From CAVUWL01 sp963700105 (lineage in GTDB: Bacteria; Actinomycetota; Thermoleophilia; Solirubrobacterales; 70-9), in contig CAVOWL010000004.1 in assembly GCA_963700105.1 (NCBI GenBank), positions 248,001-312,000 on the forward strand: 64,000 nt of DNA, written 5' to 3'. Positions 9,214 through 18,126 of the stretch are shown piece by piece. The position numbers were made by a program, and so were the translations under genes. The number at the start of each line of letters is the position of its first letter. Within the stretch, counting starts at the first letter, position 1. Under the pieces are notes generated by a model. It did no database searches and had not been told where the DNA came from. It worked only from the letters and a program-made list of their open reading frames with translations.

Positions 9214-9485
9214 GGAGGTCGGATCCTGGTGGCCGCAGCGCAGATCCTGCTTGATAAGCCGGGGCTGAATCGAAGCGGGGTGTCGTTATTGGTCATCTTG
9301 ATCTGCAGACCGCGGGCCGGGATTGGCGCAGATCATGCCAGCGTGAATCGACGCCGAGCGTCGCCTTCACTTCAGATAATCGACACCGTGCTCAGAAGAG
9401 GAGAGGCGATCAAACGCGCCAGCTCAAGCCCGAGCTCTCCTGCCAATGGACGCCAACCCGCTTCGTGTCGTCCCTGACAAAAACC

Positions 9486-11747
9486 TCAGCTGGTCTTCGC
9501 AGCGGCCGCAGAATCTGCCGCGCCATTCGGGCTCGGCTCCATAGCTAGCGCCGCATCGGCGGCTGGCGCGTCGATCGCCAGGTGAGGGAGCCGGCGATCG
9601 AGCCAATCCGGAATCTTCCAGGTTGCGCGCCCGAGCAGCTCCAACACCGAGGGTAGGAGAAGGCTGCGAACGACGAAGGCATCGAGGAAGACGGCGCTGG
9701 CGAGGCTCAGCCCAAAGAGTTTCAGCACGCGCTCATCCCCCAAGACAAAGGAGATGAACACGCAGACCATGATCGCGGCTGCCGCCGTGATCACGCGCCC
9801 GGTCGAGGAAACGCCCTCCACGACCGCCGCCGAGGCGTCTCGTCGGCGGACCCACTCCTCGTGGATGCGCGAGACCAGGAAAACCTCATAGTCCATCGAT
9901 AAGCCGAAGACGATCGCGAACAGGAGGACCGGGATGAATGCCTCGATGGGTCCCCCTTCGATATTCAAAAGTCCCCCGAACCAACCCCACTGAAAGACGG
10001 CAACAACGACCCCCAGCGAAGCCCCGATCGAGAGCAGGTTCATGATCGCGGCCTGAACGGGTATAAGCAGCGAGCGAAAGACAATCAACAGCAAAAGCGC
10101 CGAAAGCAGCACCACGATTGCGATGAAGATCGGCAGCTTGTTGGCGATCACGTGGGTGAAATCGATCCCACCGGCGGTCTGACCTCCGACCAGCACCGTC
10201 GTATGGGTTGTCGCGGCAACCGGGGGAAGGACGTTGTTTCTGAGCCGATTGACGAGATCGGTGGTTGCGATGTCTTGGGGCGCCGAGCGGGGGAAGACCT
10301 GAAACACGGCCGTGCGGCCCGCCGGGCTCAGTCCGGCTGCTGACACCGAGGCAACATCTTCAGCCCGATGCAGGGTCGCGGCGACCGCCGCCAAGGCGAG
10401 GGCGTCGTGGCGGCTTGGAAGCTGGACGACAACCTGAAGTGGGCCATTGAACCCCTTTCCAAAACCCTGGGCCAGGAGCTCATAGGCCTTGTAGGTGGTC
10501 AGATTTGTCGGCTCACTACTTGCGTCACTTTGGCCGAGTCGCAGGGACAGCGCCGGGATCGCGAGGACGAGCATGATCGCCAGGCCGCTGATCGCACCAA
10601 GCCAGGGGTGACGCTGAAGAATGCGCGCCCAGCGAGGCCAGAAGCCCTTTCCGGCGCTGGGACGAGTGTCGTTTGTCGGGCTGCGCTCGGCCTGCAATCT
10701 GGCCTTGCGCCCGATCCGCTCGCCAAAGCGCGACAGTAGCGCCGGCAACATTGTCAGCGCCGCGAGCATCGTCATCGCCACCGCCAGGGACGCCGCGATC
10801 GCCAACCCGTAGAGGAAGCTGATACCGAGCGCGAACATTCCAAGCAGGGCGATGATCACGGTCAGCCCAGCAAAGAGCACGGCCCTTCCAGCGGTATACA
10901 TCGCGGCGATCGTCGATTCCCGCACGTCGCTGCCGTGGCGGTAGTTCTCCCTAAAGCGGGTGAGAATGAAAAGCGAGTAATCGATCCCCACTCCCAATCC
11001 GATCATCGCCGCCAGCTCGGTGGAGAAATTGGGCATTTCGAATACGTGGGTGCCCAATCCAATCAGTCCGATTCCGGTGCCGAGCCCCAGCAGCGCCGTG
11101 ATGATCGGTAGCCCCATTGCAATCAGCGAACCGAAGGTGATCAGCAGAATCGCGATCGCAGCGAGCAGGCCGATCAGCGTCGTGGCGCCCAGCGACGGCT
11201 GCTGAGTCTGTTCAATTGCCGCTCCCCCAAGCTCAACCTGCAATCGGGGGGAGCGAGCGCTTTCAGCCACCGAGATGACCCGTTCGATGGCTGGCTTAGG
11301 CAGTTCATTCGCCCGCTGGTCAAAGGCGACGGTGGCAAAGGCGATCTGGCCACTGCGCGAGATCGCGACCCGCCCGGCCCGCGAATAGGGACTAGTGACG
11401 GCGCTGACATGAGGGAGCTTCGCGATTTGGGCCAAGACCGCCGAGACGCGGGCACGAATGGCCGGATCCCTGATTCGGCCCTGAAGTGAATGCAGGACGA
11501 TCTGATCGGAATCACCCGCCTGGGCCGGGAATTCGCGTTTGAGCAGATCGAGCGCCCGCTGAGACTCGGTTCCTGGGAGTGAGAAATTGCTCGCGTAGTT
11601 GGTTCCTGCCGATCCAGATGCCACGAGGACGCAGACCAGGAGAATGATCCAGCCGATCACCACCGTTCGTGGGTGATCCACTGCCGCGCGCCCCATCGAG
11701 GCGAGCGGGCCGGTCCTGCGAGGCTTGTCCTGGGTGGATTCGGTCAT
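9486..11747 (-). CDS. MMPL/RND-family membrane transporter
   Basis: Proton-driven exporter of lipids or drugs in the cytoplasmic membrane. The 753 residues show the duplicated MMPL layout: a first helix (VVIGWIILLVCVLVASGSAG), a periplasmic domain (about 50-180), a block of five to six helices including MIGLGVGIDYSLFILTRFREN, then a second helix, a second periplasmic domain and helices with FGLSMDYEVFLVSRIHEEW. The two GxDYxxF/MDYEVFL motifs are the proton-relay signature. It starts 89 bp from a divergent MarR regulator with a palindrome between, so repression by that MarR is likely. Substrate unknown. Confidence 0.92.
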   Translation of the reverse strand: MTESTQDKPRRTGPLASMGRAAVDHPRTVVIGWIILLVCVLVASGSAGTNYASNFSLPGTESQRALDLLKREFPAQAGDSDQIVLHSLQGRIRDPAIRARVSAVLAQIAKLPHVSAVTSPYSRAGRVAISRSGQIAFATVAFDQRANELPKPAIERVISVAESARSPRLQVELGGAAIEQTQQPSLGATTLIGLLAAIAILLITFGSLIAMGLPIITALLGLGTGIGLIGLGTHVFEMPNFSTELAAMIGLGVGIDYSLFILTRFRENYRHGSDVRESTIAAMYTAGRAVLFAGLTVIIALLGMFALGISFLYGLAIAASLAVAMTMLAALTMLPALLSRFGERIGRKARLQAERSPTNDTRPSAGKGFWPRWARILQRHPWLGAISGLAIMLVLAIPALSLRLGQSDASSEPTNLTTYKAYELLAQGFGKGFNGPLQVVVQLPSRHDALALAAVAATLHRAEDVASVSAAGLSPAGRTAVFQVFPRSAPQDIATTDLVNRLRNNVLPPVAATTHTTVLVGGQTAGGIDFTHVIANKLPIFIAIVVLLSALLLLIVFRSLLIPVQAAIMNLLSIGASLGVVVAVFQWGWFGGLLNIEGGPIEAFIPVLLFAIVFGLSMDYEVFLVSRIHEEWVRRRDASAAVVEGVSSTGRVITAAAAIMVCVFISFVLGDERVLKLFGLSLASAVFLDAFVVRSLLLPSVLELLGRATWKIPDWLDRRLPHLAIDAPAADAALAMEPSPNGAADSAAAAKTS

Positions 11748-11795
11748 CTTCCTGCCTAGCCGGCGCTATCTTTAGCTTGTTGAAGTAGTTACAAA

Positions 11796-11810
11796 TTCAA
11801 ATTGTTTGAA
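11796..11810. promoter_or_regulatory. Palindromic operator candidate between MMPL and MarR genes
   Basis: Perfect inverted repeat TTCAAA-TTG-TTTGAA in an AT-rich patch of the divergent intergenic region. Size and AT content suit a MarR dimer. It overlaps the upstream TTG alternative start of the marR frame, which argues for the later GTG start. Confidence 0.5.
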
Positions 11811-11835
11811 AAGCAACGGGCTTATAGCATTTCCA

Positions 11836-12339
11836 GTGACGATCGGCTCACCCAACAATCGCAAATCCGACCCGGTCGAGGTGGCGGCAGCTGAGCTGCT
11901 GGGACTGTTCGGTCGAGTCTCTCGGTCGTTGAAGCGGTGCGGTGAACCGGCGCCCGCCGATCTCGTCGCCATTTTTGAAGCCGAATCATTGGGCGGGCGC
12001 CACGGACCCGTGCTGTTCGCGATCGCCCTTGAGAGCGAACTGAGCGTCACCGAGATCGCCGCTCGAATAGGGCTTGGCGTGCCGACGACAAGCCTTCTCA
12101 TCGGAGAGCTGAGCCGCGCCGGTTTGGTGATAAGGACCGAGGACGATGTGGACCGGCGTCGCACGAAAGTCAGCCTCCACGGGGATCACCGCGAAGCGAT
12201 CGAGATCTGGATCGAGGAGGCGATGGATCCGCTGCGGCGAACCCTCCTGCGGCTTTCTGCAGCCGAACGCGCCACCTTCCTCAAGGCGTGGCGAATCCTC
12301 GATCGGGAAAGCGGGCGGGTCGGATTGGATGCCCGTTAG
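11836..12339 (+). CDS. MarR-family transcriptional regulator
   Basis: Winged-helix repressor, likely controlling itself and the divergent MMPL exporter. From GTG 11836 the product is 167 residues. The core ELSVTEIAARIGLGVPTTS followed by LLIGELSRAGLVIRTED and DRRRTKVSL is the MarR recognition helix and wing with the conserved D-x-R motif. A longer version would start at TTG 11806, inside the palindrome. The ligand cannot be read from the sequence. Confidence 0.85.
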   Translation: MTIGSPNNRKSDPVEVAAAELLGLFGRVSRSLKRCGEPAPADLVAIFEAESLGGRHGPVLFAIALESELSVTEIAARIGLGVPTTSLLIGELSRAGLVIRTEDDVDRRRTKVSLHGDHREAIEIWIEEAMDPLRRTLLRLSAAERATFLKAWRILDRESGRVGLDAR

Positions 12340-12668
12340 CCTCACGATCCTCGCTCCCATCCCCGGCAGAGCCGGTGGGGCCACGGTTATGTTGAGCGAC
12401 GGACCCACGGTGCCTTCAGTGGAAGTTGGGTGATCAGTCCCAGGGCATTAGATCGAGCTGGGGGGAACAAACGCGGGTGGTCTGTGGGACAACACCTGGA
12501 GAACTCCAGGCCAAGGCGCCGCGACCGGGTCAATCATCACGGCTCGAAAGCCTGCCCCCCCGGTTCGCGGGCCGAGCCTCCGAATGCCCGTCCCGGTTTG
12601 GCGAAAGTGAGAAACCGAGCCAAACCGCTGGCTCGTCGGCCCGACTCGGGTTTCCCGAAAATACCTTC
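12340..12668. other. Intergenic, no gene supported
   Basis: About 330 bp. A plus-strand open frame beginning at 12426 crosses it but its composition (P/R/S/G-rich) looks like a by-product of GC content, and nothing recognisable is encoded. Confidence 0.5.
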
Positions 12669-12854
12669 CTATATCGTGAACTTCACCACTTGCTCGGGCT
12701 CATCTTTCGGCCACGCTTCAAAAATCGTCCCGGGCTCACAGCTCAGACGATGAGCGGCCAACTTGGCGATGGCGTGTTCAGCTGTGGGCGCTTCTATCGG
12801 TTCCTCTCGAACCTCGATAGATCGCTCCCTCGCCGCGACAACGAACTCCTCCAC
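12669..12854 (-). CDS. Small hypothetical protein, 61 aa
   Basis: GTG start, MEEFVVAARERSIEVREEP at the N-terminus and IFEAWPKDEPEQVVKFTI at the C-terminus. The composition is soluble and acidic, with alternating hydrophobic residues consistent with a small alpha/beta fold. I do not recognise it. The ribosome-binding site is weak and the flanks are non-coding, so support rests on protein-like composition only. Confidence 0.4.
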   Translation of the reverse strand: MEEFVVAARERSIEVREEPIEAPTAEHAIAKLAAHRLSCEPGTIFEAWPKDEPEQVVKFTI

Positions 12855-13215
12855 CCGGCGAATTTAGGCTGGGCAGATAAGCGAGGGGTTAAGCGGGGCT
12901 AAAGGGGGCCCCGGCGCTGATCGATCACCCGACGCTCGGGGAGGGGCTCCGAAGGCCCGTCTTGAGCGGGATACCGGCATTGGCCAGCGGCATTTGGAGC
13001 GGCCCCCATAGCTCAGCAGGGCCAGGTTCTGTCGCTGCTCGCTGCCTCAGGCTCCCAGCCACTCGAGCACGACGCCCCCCAACCTCAACCGCGGCCGAGG
13101 ACGTGAAAGCGACCTGAGCCGATGCTCGAGGCCAGGCGGCAGCCTTGATTCAAATCTGGGCTCGAGTTCAGCATTTCAATACGCGCCATTCCACGGTAAT
13201 TTTGCCCCCAACGCG
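12855..13215. other. Intergenic, no gene seen
   Basis: About 360 bp. A stretch near 13005-13030 (CCCATAGCTCAGCAGGG) recalls a tRNA D-arm, but no T-arm or matching acceptor follows, so no tRNA is called. Confidence 0.5.
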
Positions 13216-13596
13216 CTAATCGTCACCCCCGCCGCTCGCTCCTGGGCGCCGCCGTTTGCGATTAACCCAGCTTCCCCACTCCACTGACAGGGAGGCGGCA
13301 ACCCTGGCGACCCAGATCCCGACGAGAAGAATTACGAAACCCACAACCACGTAGCGAATTTGAGCCGCCAGACCCGAGGAGCCGGTCGCTGGGTTATAGC
13401 CCCTCAGGTTGATACCGAAAGCGCTACCGAGGATCCCCCCCGCGAGCAAACCAATGAGCCAGCACACCGGGACCACCAGTACCAGCGTCCCGAGCACGAG
13501 CCACCCGATTGCCTTCCAGCCGCCGTCCCTGACCTTCGACCACCGCAGTTCAGAGAGCCCGAACGTCGCAGCGGAAATAATTGGGCGCCAGTGCAC
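13216..13596 (-). CDS. Small membrane protein, 126 aa
   Basis: Two strong hydrophobic segments (about 29-62, AIGWLVLGTLVLVVPVCWLI; and 82-108, YVVVGFVILLVGIWVARVAA) separated by a polar loop NLRGYNPATGSS, then a basic tail RKRRRPGASGGGDD. The basic tail after the second helix suggests both termini are cytoplasmic. Not recognised as a family. It stands alone on the minus strand. Confidence 0.6.
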   Translation of the reverse strand: MHWRPIISAATFGLSELRWSKVRDGGWKAIGWLVLGTLVLVVPVCWLIGLLAGGILGSAFGINLRGYNPATGSSGLAAQIRYVVVGFVILLVGIWVARVAASLSVEWGSWVNRKRRRPGASGGGDD

Positions 13597-13702
13597 GGGT
13601 AGCTCCTTATACCGCCGCTACCACTTCCACGGCGTTTTTCTCGCCATCGCCTGCACCCTCATCTGCCGCCAACCCACAGGGGCTTACGGCACGAGAGGGT
13701 TT

Positions 13703-14173
13703 TCAGGAATGTCGTAAGGCACGCCAGAGAACTCCCGGATGGCGCGCCACCTTGACGCCTACCGCTAGGGCGAACCAGGTGCTAGCCAGCCAGGGCCGCA
13801 AGTGTGGCCTCAGTCGCCGAATCCGCCCGTCGGAATCGAGATCGAACAACGTCGCGTCATAAATTCTAAACGGCCCGATGCGGGCTTCAGCGGTCAAGAG
13901 GCTTCGGTCGCCGTCCCTGATCTCTTCGTTCCAGTGCAGCTCGGACAAGCTGCCATAGACCGCCGAGAAAAGCAGTCCCAGATCCTTCCTACCGCGGATT
14001 ACACCGCGTGCAAGCAGCGGAGAGACAAGCTCGGCGTCTGGCGCCAGAATGTCCGTGAACCGGTCAAGTTCGTTGGCTTCCGACGCGGCCCGGAACTCCG
14101 CGATCGCGTCCACCGCTGCAGCATAGGCGACTGCTATAGCCCTCGCATTCCGCCCGTCCCCGCAGCTGCCCAC
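13703..14173 (-). CDS. SnoaL/NTF2-like fold protein
   Basis: Up to 156 residues of cystatin-like NTF2 fold: an N-terminal helix (VDAIAEFRAASEANELDRFTD), the ILAPDAELVSPLL strand, RGRKDLGLLFSAVY, then strands such as LHWNEEIRDGDRSLLTAEARI and IYDATLFDLDSDGRI ending in RRLRPHLRPW. This pattern is typical of nuclear-transport-factor-2/SnoaL proteins that act as small-molecule isomerases or binding proteins. A start a little downstream of 14173 is possible because the first 20 residues are weak. Substrate unknown. Confidence 0.75.
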   Translation of the reverse strand: MGSCGDGRNARAIAVAYAAAVDAIAEFRAASEANELDRFTDILAPDAELVSPLLARGVIRGRKDLGLLFSAVYGSLSELHWNEEIRDGDRSLLTAEARIGPFRIYDATLFDLDSDGRIRRLRPHLRPWLASTWFALAVGVKVARHPGVLWRALRHS

Positions 14174-14271
14174 ACAGCATCAAGGTGTCGAGGCTTCTCT
14201 TTTGGCGCTCCAGTTGTGGACGCGGCCGAGATAGCGGTGTGGTTTCGGAAGCCGACTGGCACCCCTCTGGG

Positions 14272-14586
14272 TCAGCAGGAATCTTCCAGGCGGACGATGC
14301 TTCCGCTCACCGCCAGAGCACCGGCGGGCGGTGCCTGGCGGCGGATATGTCCCTCGGGGGGAATGCCATCGCAAAGTGGGCTGTACAGGTGATAGTTCCA
14401 ACCGAAATCCCGGTGCTCCAGGGTACGTTGGGCGGCACCAGGAGACATTCCAACGATATTTGGGACGCGGTGTTGGTTTGTGCGAATCTGATCTGATCTC
14501 ATTGAGTTCACACTGCTAGAGGCCAGAGCAGGACCAAACAACGTGACGACAACGCAGATTCCAATTGCAGAGATCAAAAGCCGCAT
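14272..14586 (-). CDS. Secreted single-PASTA-domain protein, 104 aa
   Basis: ATG 14586 begins a signal peptide (MRLLISAIGICVVVTLFGPALA) followed by one PASTA-like domain: VPNIVGMSPGAAQRTLEHRD, a middle strand with one Cys (YSPLCDG), and IRRQAPPAGALAVSGSIVRL. PASTA domains bind peptidoglycan-like ligands and usually occur in tandem on kinases or penicillin-binding proteins; here a single copy appears as a free exported protein. The open frame extends upstream of 14586 without protein-like character. Confidence 0.7.
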   Translation of the reverse strand: MRLLISAIGICVVVTLFGPALASSSVNSMRSDQIRTNQHRVPNIVGMSPGAAQRTLEHRDFGWNYHLYSPLCDGIPPEGHIRRQAPPAGALAVSGSIVRLEDSC

Positions 14587-15421
14587 AGCAATCTCAAACG
14601 ATAGACCAAGGTCGACATGAGTTAATTGATATCCCGCACCGGCACGCCAGAACCCCTTCCTAGCTGCGCAGTCAGCCGATACCCTCTTACCACTAGATGA
14701 CCGGCGTTCCTGTTTCCAGCGGGGTTCATCGGTCGGAATATTTATGGCGAAGGAGGCGAGCAGCCCCATTTTTCATCCTCGTCTCGTTGGTGCCGTAATT
14801 TCTGGGCTCGGAATTTGCTTCCCAATCGCCTCATTCCCAACCAGAATCGCTCGCGAGCTCTGGGGACAGTGAAATCAATATGTAAAACAGCGCCGAAGGG
14901 TCCTCACCGGCGCGATTGGTATTCGAAACCTCGGTTCGGTTAGAGGCCGGTAGCTCTAGAAACCTTTGAGTTGACCGTTGGTAGATTTGACGCATAGTGG
15001 TAACCGAGGCCAGACCCCGAGGCGTTTGAAGTCGCGAGATTCTCTGTCTGTGCAAGCGAGCCAGGGCTGAAGTGAGACCATCCGCAATGCCATTGCTTGC
15101 GAACCAGGCCGTATAGAGTCTGCAAATTTCCACTACTGCACGCTGAACGCGGCTCGGTTTGGTGGGATCGAGTTCAAAGCAAGGATTCCACGCTGAAGCG
15201 TTAAGGGCCGCGCCATCCGATCGCCCTCACCGGCCGGTGAAGCACTAGGGCATCCCGGCGCCGGACCCAAGGACGACGTCGGGTGTCGGGTCTGAGCGCC
15301 CGCAATCCTTTCGCCGACCGGCGGGAAGGTCGGTCGAGTGACCCCGCGATGTTGGCCAAATGTGGCGAGCGGATCACGAGCGTCGAGAGTTCGCCAGATG
15401 CAGTTCGCGAGCAGCACCTAA
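14587..15421. other. Gene-poor stretch before the BlaI operator
   Basis: About 830 bp. Minus-strand open frames at 14831-15133 and 15133-15417 are present but look random. Base composition is lower in GC than the neighbours, and I see no RNA gene or repeat. Confidence 0.5.
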
Positions 15422-15439
15422 TACTACGATTATGTAGTA
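15422..15439. promoter_or_regulatory. BlaI/MecI-type operator dyad
   Basis: Inverted repeat TACTAC-GATTAT-GTAGTA, ending 11 bp before the blaI-like ATG. BlaI/MecI repressors bind dyads with TACA/TGTA cores and TACTAC...GTAGTA outer arms, so autoregulation of the operon is strongly suggested. Confidence 0.75.
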
Positions 15440-15450
15440 GACTGCAGGAT

Positions 15451-15828
15451 ATGGCCGGCGACGGAATCAGCCGAAACGATTTCGGCCCATTGGAGGGCGA
15501 AGTGATGGAGGCGATCTGGCGCGCCAATGAGCCCGTTGCCGTCCGCGACGTCGTCGCAGAGCTCAACGAACGTCGCTCCCAGCCCCTCGCCTACACCACC
15601 GTGATGACGGTGATGGGCCGCCTGGCCGAGAAGGAAGCACTCTCTCGCCATAAGGCGGGACGCGGGTATCTCTATTGGGCCAACGCACCCGACGCAGCCG
15701 GTATAGCGGTTAAGGACGTGCTGCGCGCCTACGGAGACGTTGCCGCGGCGCACTTTTTGGAAGAGGCGCGAGCCGACCCGGCCCTACTCCGCCGTCTGCG
15801 ACGCCTCCTCAGGGAAATCGATGGATAG
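15451..15828 (+). CDS. BlaI/MecI/CopY-family repressor
   Basis: Winged-helix repressor, 125 residues, that in known systems is cut by an M56 membrane peptidase. FGPLEGEVMEAIWRANEPVAV opens the DNA-binding domain, AYTTVMTVMGRLAEKEALSR is the recognition helix and wing, and the C-terminal dimerisation helices end at LLREIDG. The start at ATG 15451 sits just behind the operator dyad. Its stop overlaps the start of the peptidase gene by eight bases (ATGGATAG), so the two are translationally coupled. Confidence 0.92.
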   Translation: MAGDGISRNDFGPLEGEVMEAIWRANEPVAVRDVVAELNERRSQPLAYTTVMTVMGRLAEKEALSRHKAGRGYLYWANAPDAAGIAVKDVLRAYGDVAAAHFLEEARADPALLRRLRRLLREIDG

Positions 15829-16816
15829 CGCCGCTCGCAACTACCTCACCCTTGTCGGCACGTGCGTGGTTTTGGGCGCGTACGCGGTTTGGGGATCGAT
15901 CGCATTCGTCGCGACCCCGCTCTTCAGCGCTAACGGTGGCGTCCTCGATTCCCAGCTCGGCGTCCTGTCTGCACTGGTTCTCGCCCTTCTTTATGCAATC
16001 TCATTGGGCCGCGCAGTCGCGGCGCTTCACCGACAGATCGCCGCGTCTGTGCGGCTTTGGCGCCAGGTCCAGGCATTCGCGCTGTCACCGCCGCGCGAGC
16101 TGGTGGCGACAGCCAAACGGGCCGGACTAACCGGCCGGTTGACGCTGGTCGACTCCGAGGAGCCATTCTCCTTCGTCTTCGGCGTCCTCGTGCCCCGAGT
16201 CGCGATCAGTCGAGGTTTTCTCGGAAACCTCAATGCAGACGAGCTTCGCGCGGCGCTGGAGCATGAGCGCTATCACGTTCGCAACTTGGACCCGTTCCGC
16301 GCCCTCACCGCCAAGGTACTGAGCGAGGCATTCTTTCTGCTGCCATCACTGGAGGTGCTGCGAGCCCGCTACGAAGTGGCGCGCGAGCTCGCCGCCGACC
16401 GGTGCGCCGAGCGAGGGTGTGGCCGTCGCCCCCTCCTCCGCGCCCTGTTAAAGACACTGGAGGGTCCGCACTGGCAAGAGCCTGCGCCCAGCGCCTCGTT
16501 GGAAGGTTCTGGGCTCTTGGCAGCGCGCCTCTCCCGATTGGAGACCGGGCGAATGCCAGCGCTTTCAGTAATCAGCTATTCGAGCTTGGCCTGGTCGACC
16601 CTCGGCGCTCTGGCTTTTCTTTGCGTGTTCCTTTCGGCGATGATTGGCTTGGGCGGAAGCTCGGCACTCCTCAGGGCGGCGGCCTACGAAATCAGCCCGA
16701 CTGGCATTTCCCTCGACGCTCTTTGTGTCGCACCCGTCGTCGTCGCATCCCTCTCTTATTGGCGACTCGTGCAGCGAGCAAGTCGGCCCCTGTCACCGAT
16801 CACAAATCACCCTTGA
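15821..16816 (+). CDS. M56-family (BlaR1-like) membrane metallopeptidase without sensor domain
   Basis: Probable signalling protease that inactivates the BlaI-type repressor. The 331 residues carry N-terminal membrane helices (LTLVGTCVVLGAYAVWGSIA; VLSALVLALLYAISLGRAVA), a cytoplasmic protease domain with HERYH at residues 148-152 as the zinc HExxH, and ARELAADRCA as the downstream conserved segment with the third ligand region. Hydrophobic segments follow near 260-285. Classical BlaR1 carries a C-terminal penicillin-binding sensor; none is present, so the inducing signal is unknown. It overlaps blaI by 8 bp and the P450 by 4 bp. Confidence 0.88.
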   Translation: MDSAARNYLTLVGTCVVLGAYAVWGSIAFVATPLFSANGGVLDSQLGVLSALVLALLYAISLGRAVAALHRQIAASVRLWRQVQAFALSPPRELVATAKRAGLTGRLTLVDSEEPFSFVFGVLVPRVAISRGFLGNLNADELRAALEHERYHVRNLDPFRALTAKVLSEAFFLLPSLEVLRARYEVARELAADRCAERGCGRRPLLRALLKTLEGPHWQEPAPSASLEGSGLLAARLSRLETGRMPALSVISYSSLAWSTLGALAFLCVFLSAMIGLGGSSALLRAAAYEISPTGISLDALCVAPVVVASLSYWRLVQRASRPLSPITNHP

Positions 16817-18126
16817 CACGCAGTCGGGCAAGAGGGTTGCCCCCCGGGCCGCGGTCTCCGGCGAGCCTCAACACCCTGCGCCTCATGCAGCGCCCGATGG
16901 AATCACTGCTTGGCTGGCGGGAGCGCTACGGCGATCTGTTCACGGTTTCACTCCTCGTTTTCGGAACGGGCGTCTATGTCGCTGACCCCGAGGCGATCCG
17001 CGATTTACTGACCGGCGATCAGTCCGATCTTCACGCCGGAGAGGCGAACGCCCCACTCTCTGCGGTCGTCGGCAATAAATCTGTGCTGATCCTCGACGGG
17101 CCCGAGCACCTGCGCCAGCGCAAGTTGCTCCTGCCACCTTTTCAGGGTTCCGCGATTCAGAGCTTCCGTACTTTGATCCGCGAGGTGGCAGAGATCGAGG
17201 TCGACCGCTGGCAGAAGGGCGAGCGCTTCGTCATGCGCGAGCGAATGCGGGCGCTCACATTCGAGGTGATCGTCCGCGCCGTCTTTGGCGTTACGGAGCG
17301 GGAGCGGATCGAGCGCTTGCGCAGCGCCCTGGTTTCCGTACTCGACATGCAGATGATCTTCGCGCTGCCCAACGCACTTCGACGCGATTTCGGCAACTTC
17401 AGTCCTTGGGGCCAGTTCCAGCGCCGCCTTAGGGCGGCCGACGCCCTCCTCTATGAGGAGATCGCCCGCCGTCGCTCCGCGGCCGACCTAGCGGTGCGCA
17501 CCGATGTTCTCTCCCTATTGCTGCGCGCTCGCGATGGGGACGGAAAGCCTATGACCGATATCGAGCTGCGCGACGAGCTGATGACGATGCTGCTCGCCGG
17601 TCATGAGACAACCGCTACCGGCCTTGCTTTCGCCTTCGACCTCCTGCCCCGCAATCCTCACGTCCTGGCGCGACTGCGCGAGGAACTGGCCGCGGGAGAC
17701 GACGCTTACCTCGATGCCGTGGTGACCGAGACGCTGCGCATCCGCCCCGTAATTGACAGCAGCGAGCGCACCTTGACCAAACCCCGCAAGGTTGCCGGCT
17801 GGGATCTTCCAGCCGGCATCCGCGTCTACCCGGCCATCGCGCTCGTTCACCATCGCGAGGATCTCTATCCGGCCCCAGATGAGTTTCGACCCGAGCGTTT
17901 TTTAAACGGCGCTACCGAGTCGTACTCCTGGCTCCCGTTTGGAGGAGGGATTCGTCGCTGCATCGGCGCTGCCCTGGCGCAGGCGGAGATGGCGGAGGTG
18001 ATCCGAACGGTGATCACCCGCGTCGATCTACGACCCGAGCGAGTCAAGCCGGAACCCGTGGTGATGCGCGGCGTTACCCTCGTCCCGCAACACGGCACTC
18101 CGGTTGAGATTGAGGGAGCCATCTGA
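16813..18126 (+). CDS. Cytochrome P450
   Basis: Haem monooxygenase. TTG 16813 overlaps the peptidase stop (TTGA) and gives 437 residues with a family-typical proline-rich start (LPPGPRSPASLNTLRLMQ). Motifs: the I-helix oxygen-activation site AGHETTATG near residue 262, ExxR as ETLRIRP near 306, the PERF segment (FRPERFL), and the haem loop FGGGIRRCIG with the thiolate Cys at about 383. No membrane anchor is apparent, so a soluble enzyme is likely. Overall it resembles bacterial CYP110/CYP138-like P450s. It needs redox partners not encoded nearby. Substrate unknown; co-transcription with a BlaI/M56 pair suggests signal-induced expression. Confidence 0.93.
   Translation: MTRSRARGLPPGPRSPASLNTLRLMQRPMESLLGWRERYGDLFTVSLLVFGTGVYVADPEAIRDLLTGDQSDLHAGEANAPLSAVVGNKSVLILDGPEHLRQRKLLLPPFQGSAIQSFRTLIREVAEIEVDRWQKGERFVMRERMRALTFEVIVRAVFGVTERERIERLRSALVSVLDMQMIFALPNALRRDFGNFSPWGQFQRRLRAADALLYEEIARRRSAADLAVRTDVLSLLLRARDGDGKPMTDIELRDELMTMLLAGHETTATGLAFAFDLLPRNPHVLARLREELAAGDDAYLDAVVTETLRIRPVIDSSERTLTKPRKVAGWDLPAGIRVYPAIALVHHREDLYPAPDEFRPERFLNGATESYSWLPFGGGIRRCIGAALAQAEMAEVIRTVITRVDLRPERVKPEPVVMRGVTLVPQHGTPVEIEGAI

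Noticed and set aside
12426..12902. 158-codon plus-strand frame
   Set aside because: Composition typical of non-coding GC-rich DNA, no domain, and overlapped by a more protein-like small frame on the other strand.
13005..13080. tRNA-like start (CCCATAGCTCAGCAGGG)
   Set aside because: No anticodon arm, T-arm or matching acceptor stem could be formed.
14831..15417. Two minus-strand frames of 94-100 codons
   Set aside because: No domain, no ribosome-binding site, irregular composition.
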